Assembly (NCBI GenBank): GCA_017421325.1 | Contig: JAFOJO010000019.1 | Span: forward strand, 1 to 45,186 | Direction: 5' to 3' | Length of the DNA stretch: 45,186 nucleotides | Source: Candidatus Saccharimonadota bacterium | Lineage (GTDB): Bacteria; Patescibacteriota; Saccharimonadia; Saccharimonadales; Saccharimonadaceae | Shown: one piece after another, positions 40,011 through 45,186 of the stretch | How the letters are laid out: each line of letters begins with the position of its first letter | Position numbering within the stretch: the first letter of the stretch is position 1 | The notes under the pieces: model-generated | Databases searched by the model: none | The model's input: the letters and a program-made list of their open reading frames with translations, nothing else | What the model was told of the DNA's origin: nothing | Position numbers and translations under genes: made by a program

Positions 40011-40610
40011 TTACTTCTCCTCTCCTAATAGCCAGTTTTCGGTAGCTTTTAGTGCTGCTTCAGAAAATACAATCGCATCTGCATTCATAATGTCAAATAC
40101 ATTAAGGTAAGTCGCACGTACCAACTTTACATTTGGCAAGTTATTAGTAGAACGCAAAACTTCTGGCGTTTTCTCTGCTGCTACGGCCAGTACATTTTTG
40201 CCGTCTAGCTTCATATCTTTCAAAACTTTCACTGCGTCCTTAGTCTTGCCAGTTAGTTTTACTTCCTTATCTAGCACAAACACAGCTTTATCTGCATTTT
40301 TCATGCTCAAAGCTTGGCGCACAGCCAACCGCTTCGAATTCTTTGCCAATTTCTTGGTAAAGTTTTCTTCGCCAGTACGGCCAAATGCTACGCCACCATG
40401 ACGCCAGATTGGGTTACGAGTGGAGCCAAAACGTGCTCTACCAGTACCTTTTTGCCGCCAAGGCTTCTTACCACCACCACGCACTTCGCCGCGCTTCAAA
40501 GTTTTAGCATGTGAAGAGCGAGAATTAGCAAGATATGCATCATAAGCGAGCTTTACGAGTTCATGATTCTCTACGTCTAAGCCAAATATGTCTTTATTTA
40601 GTGTCGCCAT
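40011..40610 (-). CDS. rplD: Ribosomal protein L4 (uL4)
   Basis: 199 aa. The tunnel loop RSSHAKTLKRGEVRGGGKKPWRQKGTGRARFGS is fully conserved. In E. coli L4 represses its own operon by binding the leader; the long structured leader before rplC makes it a candidate regulator here. Confidence 0.97.
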   Translation of the reverse strand: MATLNKDIFGLDVENHELVKLAYDAYLANSRSSHAKTLKRGEVRGGGKKPWRQKGTGRARFGSTRNPIWRHGGVAFGRTGEENFTKKLAKNSKRLAVRQALSMKNADKAVFVLDKEVKLTGKTKDAVKVLKDMKLDGKNVLAVAAEKTPEVLRSTNNLPNVKLVRATYLNVFDIMNADAIVFSEAALKATENWLLGEEK

Positions 40611-40611
40611 A

Positions 40612-41232
40612 TTACTCCTTTCCCTCCACGCTTACAATACCTTTCTTTGGGCCAGGCACCGCGCCTTTTAAGCCAATCAAGTTGTTTTCTACATCAATGT
40701 AGGCTACTACTAGATTTTTTACGGTCACTTGGTCGTGCCCCATCCGGCCAGGCATCTTCTTACCCTTAAATACCTTCTGAGGATACATCGAACCAATCGA
40801 ACCTACACGGCGAATATTCCCCTTAAAGCCGTGCGTGTTGCGCGATTCATTAAAGTTCCAGCGTTTCACTGTACCAGCATAGCCTTTGCCTTTGCTTGTA
40901 CCAGTTACCGCCACCTTATCACCTAGCTTGAAACTTTCCACCGTCAAGGTGTCGCCAAGTTTCATGCCCTCAGGAACTACCTCTACACGGAATTCCTTCA
41001 GGACTTTAGGATTAATATTTTCACCAGCCTTTTTTACATGGCCAGCTACCGACTTGCTCAGATTCTTACCCTGACCATATCCCACCTGCACAGCATTATA
41101 ACCATCAGTATCGACGGTCTTTATCTGAGTCACTGCGCAAGGGCCAGCTTGAAGGATAGTGACTGGTGTCACCACGCCATCTTCGCCGATGATCTGGGTC
41201 ATACCAATTTTGGTGCCGAGAATGACTTGCAT
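40612..41232 (-). CDS. rplC: Ribosomal protein L3 (uL3)
   Basis: 206 aa. MQVILGTKIGMTQIIGEDG start and RWNFNESRNTHGFKGNIRRVGSIGSM with KMPGRMGHDQVT. First gene of the operon; rpsJ (S10), which usually precedes it, is not here. A purine-rich AAAGGAAAGG precedes ATG. Confidence 0.98.
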   Translation of the reverse strand: MQVILGTKIGMTQIIGEDGVVTPVTILQAGPCAVTQIKTVDTDGYNAVQVGYGQGKNLSKSVAGHVKKAGENINPKVLKEFRVEVVPEGMKLGDTLTVESFKLGDKVAVTGTSKGKGYAGTVKRWNFNESRNTHGFKGNIRRVGSIGSMYPQKVFKGKKMPGRMGHDQVTVKNLVVAYIDVENNLIGLKGAVPGPKKGIVSVEGKE

Positions 41233-41472
41233 CCTGTTCCTTTCCTTTAATTATGTTATTGTTAGAGTTTTGCCTCTGATCATCAGGCAAAACCACTTTT
41301 CCTACCTCTAGTAGGAGTTTAGAGATTTTTTACCTCTGTACACCAGGTAAAAATTATTTCTCCTGCAATTTCTACCCTCCACAGGTAAAATTGCATTATT
41401 AAAACTAGACTTTTAGGCCGGTTTCCTTGGTCGATTCAAGCGACCTCAGACCTCACCTTATGTCTAGGTAAC
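41233..41472 (-). ncRNA. Structured leader RNA of the rplC ribosomal operon
   Basis: About 240 nt from predicted start to ATG. The 5' part is a branched domain closed by CTAGAC/GTCTAG (41405-41410 with 41462-41467) and holding a GGTCG/CGACC hairpin (41429-41445). Then follow four hairpins with a common look, CCT-G-loop-AGAGG: 41364-41394 (GCAATTT arms), 41327-41353 (9-bp stem), 41300-41316 (TCCTAC/GTAGGA) and 41267-41293 (9-bp stem). The two 9-bp hairpins are near copies whose differences keep pairing. A regulatory ribosomal-protein leader is the best explanation. Confidence 0.7.
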
Positions 41473-41478
41473 ACATTC

Positions 41479-41507
41479 ATTATAGCATACTTTCACCCCC
41501 TTGCCAA
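41479..41507 (-). promoter_or_regulatory. Promoter of the rplC operon
   Basis: TTGGCA (41502-41507), 17 nt, TGC-TATAAT (41479-41487). Predicted start near 41472. Confidence 0.85.
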
Positions 41508-41531
41508 CCCCTAATTTTCATATTTTAAAGC

Positions 41532-41561
41532 AAAAAAGGCCCCGACTTTCCAGCCAGAGCC
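41532..41561 (-). terminator. Terminator of the small gene at 41575
   Basis: GGCTCTGGCT-ggaa-AGTCGGGGCC followed by six U in the minus-strand RNA, with three G-U pairs and a GNRA loop. Its sequence resembles the terminator at 42173. Confidence 0.85.
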
Positions 41562-41574
41562 AAACGGTGAAAAT

Positions 41575-42048
41575 TTAATAAAAGCCAACCGCTATATCGA
41601 TATCGACCATAGCAACTTCAACCGGCTCTCCACGCAGATATGCGTTAAAGAGCCCTAAGACCTTATCATCTGCATCGCGAAGTTTAATCTTGTAAGTACT
41701 GCCGCTACTAGTGGTGACACGATAAGTTACTCCTACCAATCTCGGCCACCAAGCCCAGATAAAGACGCGATCAAGCCAACTGAGGCGCCGAATCTTATCT
41801 ATGGTTTTAATGTGCGATGTCAGAATCGTCGTTCTTCCATTACTAAACCTCTCGTCGTTGCAGGCTTCTCCATAAAGCGACACTGGATAGCCTACGACTA
41901 TTCCGGCAAAGCGAGGATCATGCTCCATTGTATTTTCAATGAAAACCTCGGCAAACCCGGCGCTAACCCCCAGAGGAGTATCATCAGGAAAAACAAAATC
42001 CCATTTTTTCATACCCCTTTCCTTAAAGTCCTTGTTTCTGTTTTTCAT
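41575..42048 (-). CDS. Small unknown protein, family member A (157 aa)
   Basis: Not recognised. Lys-rich start, then KKWDFVFPDDT (W16), VSLYGEACND, a Thr/Ile strand TTILTSHIKTIDKI, an aromatic patch FIWAWWPRL and a closing beta hairpin TYRVTTSSGSTYKIKLRDA. It has exactly the same length and motif order as the gene at 42210 and is clearly its paralogue. No signal peptide; the WAWW segment is too short for a membrane span. ATG 42048 follows AAGGTGGG; a second ATG 37 nt later also has a purine-rich site. Promoter, 5' hairpin, SD and terminator are all its own. Confidence 0.75.
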   Translation of the reverse strand: MKNRNKDFKERGMKKWDFVFPDDTPLGVSAGFAEVFIENTMEHDPRFAGIVVGYPVSLYGEACNDERFSNGRTTILTSHIKTIDKIRRLSWLDRVFIWAWWPRLVGVTYRVTTSSGSTYKIKLRDADDKVLGLFNAYLRGEPVEVAMVDIDIAVGFY

Positions 42049-42117
42049 AAGTACCCACCTTCTCAAAAATTTTTTCAAAAAAACATCGACAACCGCGGAA
42101 TCATAATTCCGTCACCA

Positions 42118-42146
42118 ACTATACCACGAACAGCCAAAAAAGTCAA
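42118..42146 (-). promoter_or_regulatory. Promoter of the 41575 gene with hairpin at the mRNA 5' end
   Basis: TTGACT (42141-42146), 17 nt, TGG-TATAGT (42118-42126). The predicted first base, 42111, begins the hairpin CGGAAT-tatg-ATTCCG (42096-42111). Confidence 0.75.
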
Positions 42147-42172
42147 AAAAAACGACACTCCTTCCCAGCAAG

Positions 42173-42202
42173 CAAAAAGCCCCAGCCATTACAGCCAGAG
42201 CT
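42173..42202 (-). terminator. Terminator of the small gene at 42210
   Basis: AGCTCTGGCT-gtaat-GGCTGGGGCT followed by five U in the minus-strand RNA. Confidence 0.85.
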
Positions 42203-42209
42203 AATCGGA

Positions 42210-42683
42210 TTAGGCAAGAGCGCGATGAAAAGTAATTTCGTCCGGCGCCCCAAACCTCGCAACCCAAAGCTGATAATACGTCTTTGCAGACGCATCTTGG
42301 AATCGCAGGGTGAACGTTGATCCGTTCTCGGTCGTTAACCGAAACGTTTGGTTTTGGTTAATAGATTTCGGCCAAAGCAACCACGATTTCAGCGGATTCA
42401 CTGAAGCCTTTTCCCCAGGCAAACAAATTTTTTCCATTCTGGTTATTGTAGAGGTGGTCGCCTCTACCCCATCCTGAAAATATTCATCACTAGAGAATAC
42501 TCCGCGCAAGCTAACTTTGTCGCCACATTCAAACACTCTGCTCGAACTTCTGATGAATTTCATCCATTGACGAGTAAAATTCCAGCAAGCAACGTGCGAT
42601 GTATCTGTCGGGAAAACAAATTCCCAATCCTGCACTTTCAGCTCAATGATAACTGTGACAATGTTCTTTCTGTTGGCGTTCAT
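42210..42683 (-). CDS. Small unknown protein, family member B (157 aa)
   Basis: Paralogue of the gene at 41575, same length. Shared blocks: QDWEFVFPTDT, VSLRGVFSSDE, TTSTITRMEKI, SWLLWPK and TFRLTTENGSTFTLRFQDA. The repeats of beta strands with a Trp-rich centre suggest a compact beta fold. Start at the ATG preceded by AAAGGGG (8 nt). Its promoter begins only 10 nt after the prfB stop, with no terminator between. The N-terminal VTVIIELKV segment is hydrophobic but too short to be a signal peptide. Confidence 0.75.
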   Translation of the reverse strand: MNANRKNIVTVIIELKVQDWEFVFPTDTSHVACWNFTRQWMKFIRSSSRVFECGDKVSLRGVFSSDEYFQDGVEATTSTITRMEKICLPGEKASVNPLKSWLLWPKSINQNQTFRLTTENGSTFTLRFQDASAKTYYQLWVARFGAPDEITFHRALA

Positions 42684-42749
42684 TTCTTCGTCCCCTTTCG
42701 ATAGTCTTATATACCAACAAAACCTCAATGGAATTATCTTCCATTTCTA

Positions 42750-42778
42750 ATTATACCACAAGCACTTCAAAAAGTCAA
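42750..42778 (-). promoter_or_regulatory. Promoter of the 42210 gene with hairpin at the mRNA 5' end
   Basis: TTGACT (42773-42778), 17 nt, TGG-TATAAT (42750-42758). The predicted first base, 42743, begins the hairpin TGGAA-gataa-TTCCA (42729-42743). Confidence 0.8.
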
Positions 42779-42787
42779 TATCAAACG

Positions 42788-43858
42788 TTACATTTCTAGA
42801 TATCTGTCAATAAACCCATCAATTTTACCATCTAATACTGCCTCTGGATCAGTTTCCTCATAACCAGTTCGAGTATCTTTCACTAATCTGTAGGGCTGCA
42901 ACACATAATTTCTAATCTGTTGCCCCCAGCCGGCCGATTCTCCAGCCCTTAGCTCACCAATCGTAGCTGCGTGCTGTTCTAGCTGCATTTGCACCAATTT
43001 GCCTCTTAAAATTTCCATTGCTTTCTCTTTGTTTTGTAGCTGAGAGCGCTCATTTTGGATCGCCACCACGGTATTGGTAGGAAGGTGCGTAATCCGCACC
43101 GCCGAATTCGTAGTATTTACAGATTGCCCACCATGTCCACCAGAGTGATACACATCTATTCTAAGATCCTTATCGTCTATTTGCACCTCTGTATCTGCTT
43201 TAATCACTGGTAAAATCTCCACCAGCGCAAATGATGTTTGTCGCAGATTATTCGCGTTAAAAGGCGAGAGTCGTACCAAACGGTGCACGCCATGTTCGGA
43301 TTTCAAAAGTCCATAAGTATTGGCGCCACTGACTTCGTAAACAACGGTCTTAATACCCGCCTCTTCACCTTCCACTCGTTCCAAACAGATTACTTTAAAT
43401 CCTTGACGCTCAAAATAACGTAAATACATCCGTTCTAGCATGCTCGCCCAATCCATCGCCTCTGTACCACCAGCCCCCGAAGTAATTCGCACAATCGCAT
43501 CTTTAACATCGTACGGTCCAGTAAATCTTAATGCCTTTTTCAGTTCCGCAAACTTATCTTCCATCGCCGTAATTTGCTCGGCAAATTCATCCTTCATCTC
43601 CTCGTCAGATAGCACCATCAATTCCTTCAAATCATTAATTTGCGCTTTTAGTAGTTCATACGGCCCAGTTTCAGTCTGCAATTTTGCAAGTTCTTGGTTT
43701 TTCGCCGTAGCTTCTTCTACGTTTTTCCAAATATCTGGATCCGCCACTTCTTTTTCTAAATCTGTAATTTTCTGCAATTTTTTCGCAATTTCCAATTTCT
43801 CATACACCTTCAAAAAATCCGCCTCCAAAATCTCCAATCTCTTCGCCAAATCCTGCAT
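42788..43858 (-). CDS. prfB: Peptide chain release factor 2
   Basis: 356 aa. GGQ in HSGGHGGQSVNTT (near 244-246) triggers peptide release; SPF (near 197-199, RLSPFNANN) is the RF2 tripeptide that reads UGA and UAA. Its presence confirms standard use of UGA. The frame is open throughout, so the programmed frameshift found in many bacteria is absent. The start is put at MQDLAKRLE because TGA-TATAAT ends 7 nt before it; an earlier in-frame ATG overlaps the -10 box itself and cannot be in the mRNA. Confidence 0.96.
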   Translation of the reverse strand: MQDLAKRLEILEADFLKVYEKLEIAKKLQKITDLEKEVADPDIWKNVEEATAKNQELAKLQTETGPYELLKAQINDLKELMVLSDEEMKDEFAEQITAMEDKFAELKKALRFTGPYDVKDAIVRITSGAGGTEAMDWASMLERMYLRYFERQGFKVICLERVEGEEAGIKTVVYEVSGANTYGLLKSEHGVHRLVRLSPFNANNLRQTSFALVEILPVIKADTEVQIDDKDLRIDVYHSGGHGGQSVNTTNSAVRITHLPTNTVVAIQNERSQLQNKEKAMEILRGKLVQMQLEQHAATIGELRAGESAGWGQQIRNYVLQPYRLVKDTRTGYEETDPEAVLDGKIDGFIDRYLEM

Positions 43859-43865
43859 AACTCTC

Positions 43866-43874
43866 ATTATATCA
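43866..43874 (-). promoter_or_regulatory. Extended -10 promoter of prfB (leaderless)
   Basis: TGA-TATAAT, 7 nt, ATG. No good -35 box. Confidence 0.7.
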
Positions 43875-43925
43875 CAACAAAACCATCAAAAAACTTGCGC
43901 TATTATTCAAAACATTCCCCAAATA

Positions 43926-43954
43926 TTGACTTATTAAAATACTTGTGTCATAAT
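43926..43954 (+). promoter_or_regulatory. Promoter of the 44017 gene with hairpin at the mRNA 5' end
   Basis: TTGACT (43926-43931), 17 nt, TGT-CATAAT (43946-43954). The predicted first base, 43961, begins GAGTT-ttcg-AACTC (43961-43974), a UUCG tetraloop hairpin. Confidence 0.75.
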
Positions 43955-44016
43955 CAAAGAGAGTTTTCGAACTCGTTAGCCTCAGATCGTCCTAAAAACT
44001 GAAGGGGGTGATAATA

Positions 44017-44418
44017 ATGCAACGATCTAAAAAACAGGCAATTTTAACAAATTGGGATATTTACTTTGGGAGCTTTTGTTACCTAACAGAATTCTACGAT
44101 CTTTTTGTGGATTTCATCAATAAGAGAAAAAAGCTGAGGATACCGCCCGAATACACCATTTGTATAGTTGGCTATACCATCATTAATTCAGATGGAGAAA
44201 TAGAAGAAAAGCCTACTAAATCTCCACCAATCGTATCCATCAAAAAGATCAGTGGTCGCCATTTCGAACGAAAAACCGGTTTCTGGTGGGAGGGAACAGC
44301 TAACACCAAAAGAATTCTCTGTGCAAAAGCCACAGACGACAGTGTCTACTACTTCCGCCCACGCTTTGCCTCTGACAACATTAAAAATTGTCTCCGTTAT
44401 ATTAGTTCAAGTAAATAG
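44017..44418 (+). CDS. Small unknown protein, likely family member C (133 aa)
   Basis: Not recognised. It shares the motif order of the genes at 41575 and 42210: Lys-rich start, TNWDIYF (W13), VGYTIINSDGE, PPIVSIKKISG, an aromatic patch (TGFWWEG) and a closing hairpin RILCAKATDDSVYYFRPRF. Similarity is weaker than between the other two. ATG 44017 is used because AAGGGGG lies 8 nt upstream; a GTG three codons earlier overlaps that SD. Monocistronic with its own promoter and terminator. Confidence 0.7.
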   Translation: MQRSKKQAILTNWDIYFGSFCYLTEFYDLFVDFINKRKKLRIPPEYTICIVGYTIINSDGEIEEKPTKSPPIVSIKKISGRHFERKTGFWWEGTANTKRILCAKATDDSVYYFRPRFASDNIKNCLRYISSSK

Positions 44419-44429
44419 CCCAACTCTCA

Positions 44430-44452
44430 CCCCGGCACCAGCCGGGGCTTTT
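44430..44452 (+). terminator. Terminator of the 44017 gene
   Basis: CCCCGGC-acca-GCCGGGG then CTTTT. Confidence 0.85.
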
Positions 44453-44475
44453 CATAAGTACAATAAATCTTCCTT

Positions 44476-44503
44476 AAAAAATAGCCCTTGCGGGCCATTT
44501 TTT
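44476..44503. terminator. Bidirectional terminator between the 44017 and 44502 genes
   Basis: AAAAAATAGCCC-ttgc-GGGCCATTTTTT: stem with one G-U pair and T-runs on both strands. It overlaps the stop codon of the 44502 gene. Confidence 0.85.
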
Positions 44504-44753
44504 ATTGTGTGAGGTGCCAGGATAGATCGCGGGAATTAAACTCCAGCTGTACCCTTTCCCGACCAACGAGCACGTCAAAGATATGTAGAGCCACCCCGCC
44601 CGCAAAACGAATTTGCGTGCGTAAAAGCTCCGTTACTTCGGTTTCGCTTTCCCCGCGCCGCCGAAATGTCAGCGGTTGGCAAGGGGTCATTTCGTACCCG
44701 AAGAGCGCCATTACCTCTACTTGCTCGGTTTTGTTTTTGTTAATATTTTTCAT
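44502..44753 (-). CDS. Small unknown protein (83 aa)
   Basis: Not recognised. Begins MKNINKNKTEQVEVMALFGY and ends ERVQLEFNSRDLSWHLTQ; a basic centre (TFRRRGES) and a C-terminal beta-like part (VALHIFDVLVGRERVQLEF). SD AAAGGAG lies 6 nt before ATG. A leader of about 120-140 nt carries repeated GAGCC/GGCTC segments that can form alternative hairpins. It lies between the small-gene cluster and the transposase fragment. Confidence 0.65.
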   Translation of the reverse strand: MKNINKNKTEQVEVMALFGYEMTPCQPLTFRRRGESETEVTELLRTQIRFAGGVALHIFDVLVGRERVQLEFNSRDLSWHLTQ

Positions 44754-44905
44754 AAAAGACTCCTTTAAATTAAATTTATTAGAGCCATTTATGCGAGCCT
44801 TTTATTGGCTCTTGGCTACGAGGCCAAATGACAAATGCCTACGCAGCTTTTAACTTTTCTCTGTGCTGGTGACCGAAGTATAGCACGAGCAATTTAATTA
44901 TAGCA
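44754..44905 (-). promoter_or_regulatory. Tandem promoters and repeat-rich leader of the 44502 gene
   Basis: Two extended -10 boxes, TGC-TATAAT (44897-44905) and TGC-TATACT (44877-44885). In the leader, AGAGCC (44807-44812) can pair with GGCTC (44795-44799) or with GGCTCT (44781-44786), so two hairpins compete just upstream of the SD. Confidence 0.5.
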
Positions 44906-44939
44906 TAATCGATGCAACCACCATAACATACAACTTTCA

Positions 44940-45185
44940 CTACTTTTGCAACATCTGGCTAGGAGTTCTATAACTTATCCCTAAGTGTATACGATGATAG
45001 TTGTAAAAGTCAACATATGACAATATTTTATCGTCCATTGCTTTCAGAGATTCACTCTCTAAATAATAGTTGCCAGTGCATTCCTCTTGCAAAGTCCTAT
45101 TAAATCTTTCTATATGAGCATTGTCATTTGGTCTACCTAATCTAGTATGACGAATTTTAATTCCTCGTTTTTCTAATCTATCTGA
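44940..45185 (-). mobile_element. Transposase (integrase-core DDE type), C-terminal part, cut by window edge
   Basis: The last 81 residues are visible. LGRPNDNAHIERFNRTLQEEC holds the third catalytic acidic residue (Glu of the DDE triad); YVDFYNYHRIHLGISYRTPSQML is the typical end of IS3/IS481-like integrase cores. The frame is intact to its TAG. The 5' part and one insertion-sequence end lie outside the window, so the terminal inverted repeats could not be matched. It marks the right border of the accessory small-gene area. Confidence 0.85.
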
Positions 45186-45186
45186 A

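Noticed and set aside
42788-43867. Programmed frameshift in prfB
   Set aside because: The reading frame from MQDLAKRLE through GGQ is open with no in-frame UGA, so no frameshift is needed.
43961-44008. GTG start at 44008 for the 44017 gene
   Set aside because: The GTG overlaps the SD AAGGGGG; the ATG at 44017 has the right spacing.
44754-44939. Terminal inverted repeat of the insertion sequence
   Set aside because: Only one end is in the window, so no pair of repeats can be matched.
1-45186. CRISPR array, tRNA or rRNA genes
   Set aside because: No regularly spaced direct repeats and no tRNA-like cloverleaf with a T-arm consensus or rRNA-like sequence were seen.

Overview
The window looks like the chromosome of a Candidate Phyla Radiation bacterium, most likely Candidatus Saccharibacteria (TM7). 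The basis is: moderately AT-rich DNA; a ribosomal protein cluster without L30 or L29 at their usual places; many ribosomal proteins with Ala/Lys-rich tails; surface proteins with the Fibrobacter major-paralogue (FISUMP) fold; a Gram-positive-like division module (FtsE, FtsX, CHAP hydrolase); and a fermentative L-lactate dehydrogenase. RF2 is present and at least one gene (the S41 protease) ends in TGA, so UGA is a stop codon, unlike in Gracilibacteria or Absconditabacteria. The lineage call is an inference from gene content.

Layout, left to right. 1-5 kb: the end of a SpoU-type RNA methyltransferase, an unknown SD-led gene, leuS, a short transcript with a 23-residue ORF, and a GT4 glycosyltransferase downstream of an S41 protease. 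6.2-8.4 kb: a probable small RNA, a FISUMP surface protein and a 192-bp palindrome. 8.4-11.5 kb: a CHAP peptidoglycan hydrolase beside ftsEX, a PcsB/FtsEX-like set. 11.5-18.4 kb: pheST, a 1030-residue membrane protein and a small tail-anchored protein. 18.4-24 kb: aquaporin-like channel, metG, a Pro/Ala-rich membrane protein, ldh and exonuclease I. 24.2-26.5 kb: a second FISUMP protein with a GC-rich, hairpin-capped C-terminal region that looks like a diversity-generating retroelement target, then a membrane FKBP isomerase. 26.6-41.2 kb: the S10/spc ribosomal protein cluster, all on the minus strand, split between rpsH and rplF by two large cell-surface proteins. 41.5-45.2 kb: an accessory area with related small unknown proteins, prfB and an IS transposase fragment at the edge.

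Two expression styles stand out. Many housekeeping or first-in-operon genes (leuS, S41 protease, CHAP, ftsE, the 1030-residue protein, metG, ldh, FISUMP-2, prfB) have a -10 box, often TGnTATAAT, only 6-7 nt before the ATG, so the mRNA should begin at or within a base of the start codon (leaderless). A second set of small unknown genes (321, 41575, 42210, 44017) has a TTGACT-17-TATAAT-like promoter, a small hairpin at or within a few bases of the predicted transcript 5' end, and a good Shine-Dalgarno sequence.

The window also carries large palindromic units. Two of them are read in frame inside leuS and pheT, and others lie between genes. One, at 6294-6440, has its own promoter and terminator and looks like a structured small RNA. 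No tRNA, rRNA or CRISPR array was seen.
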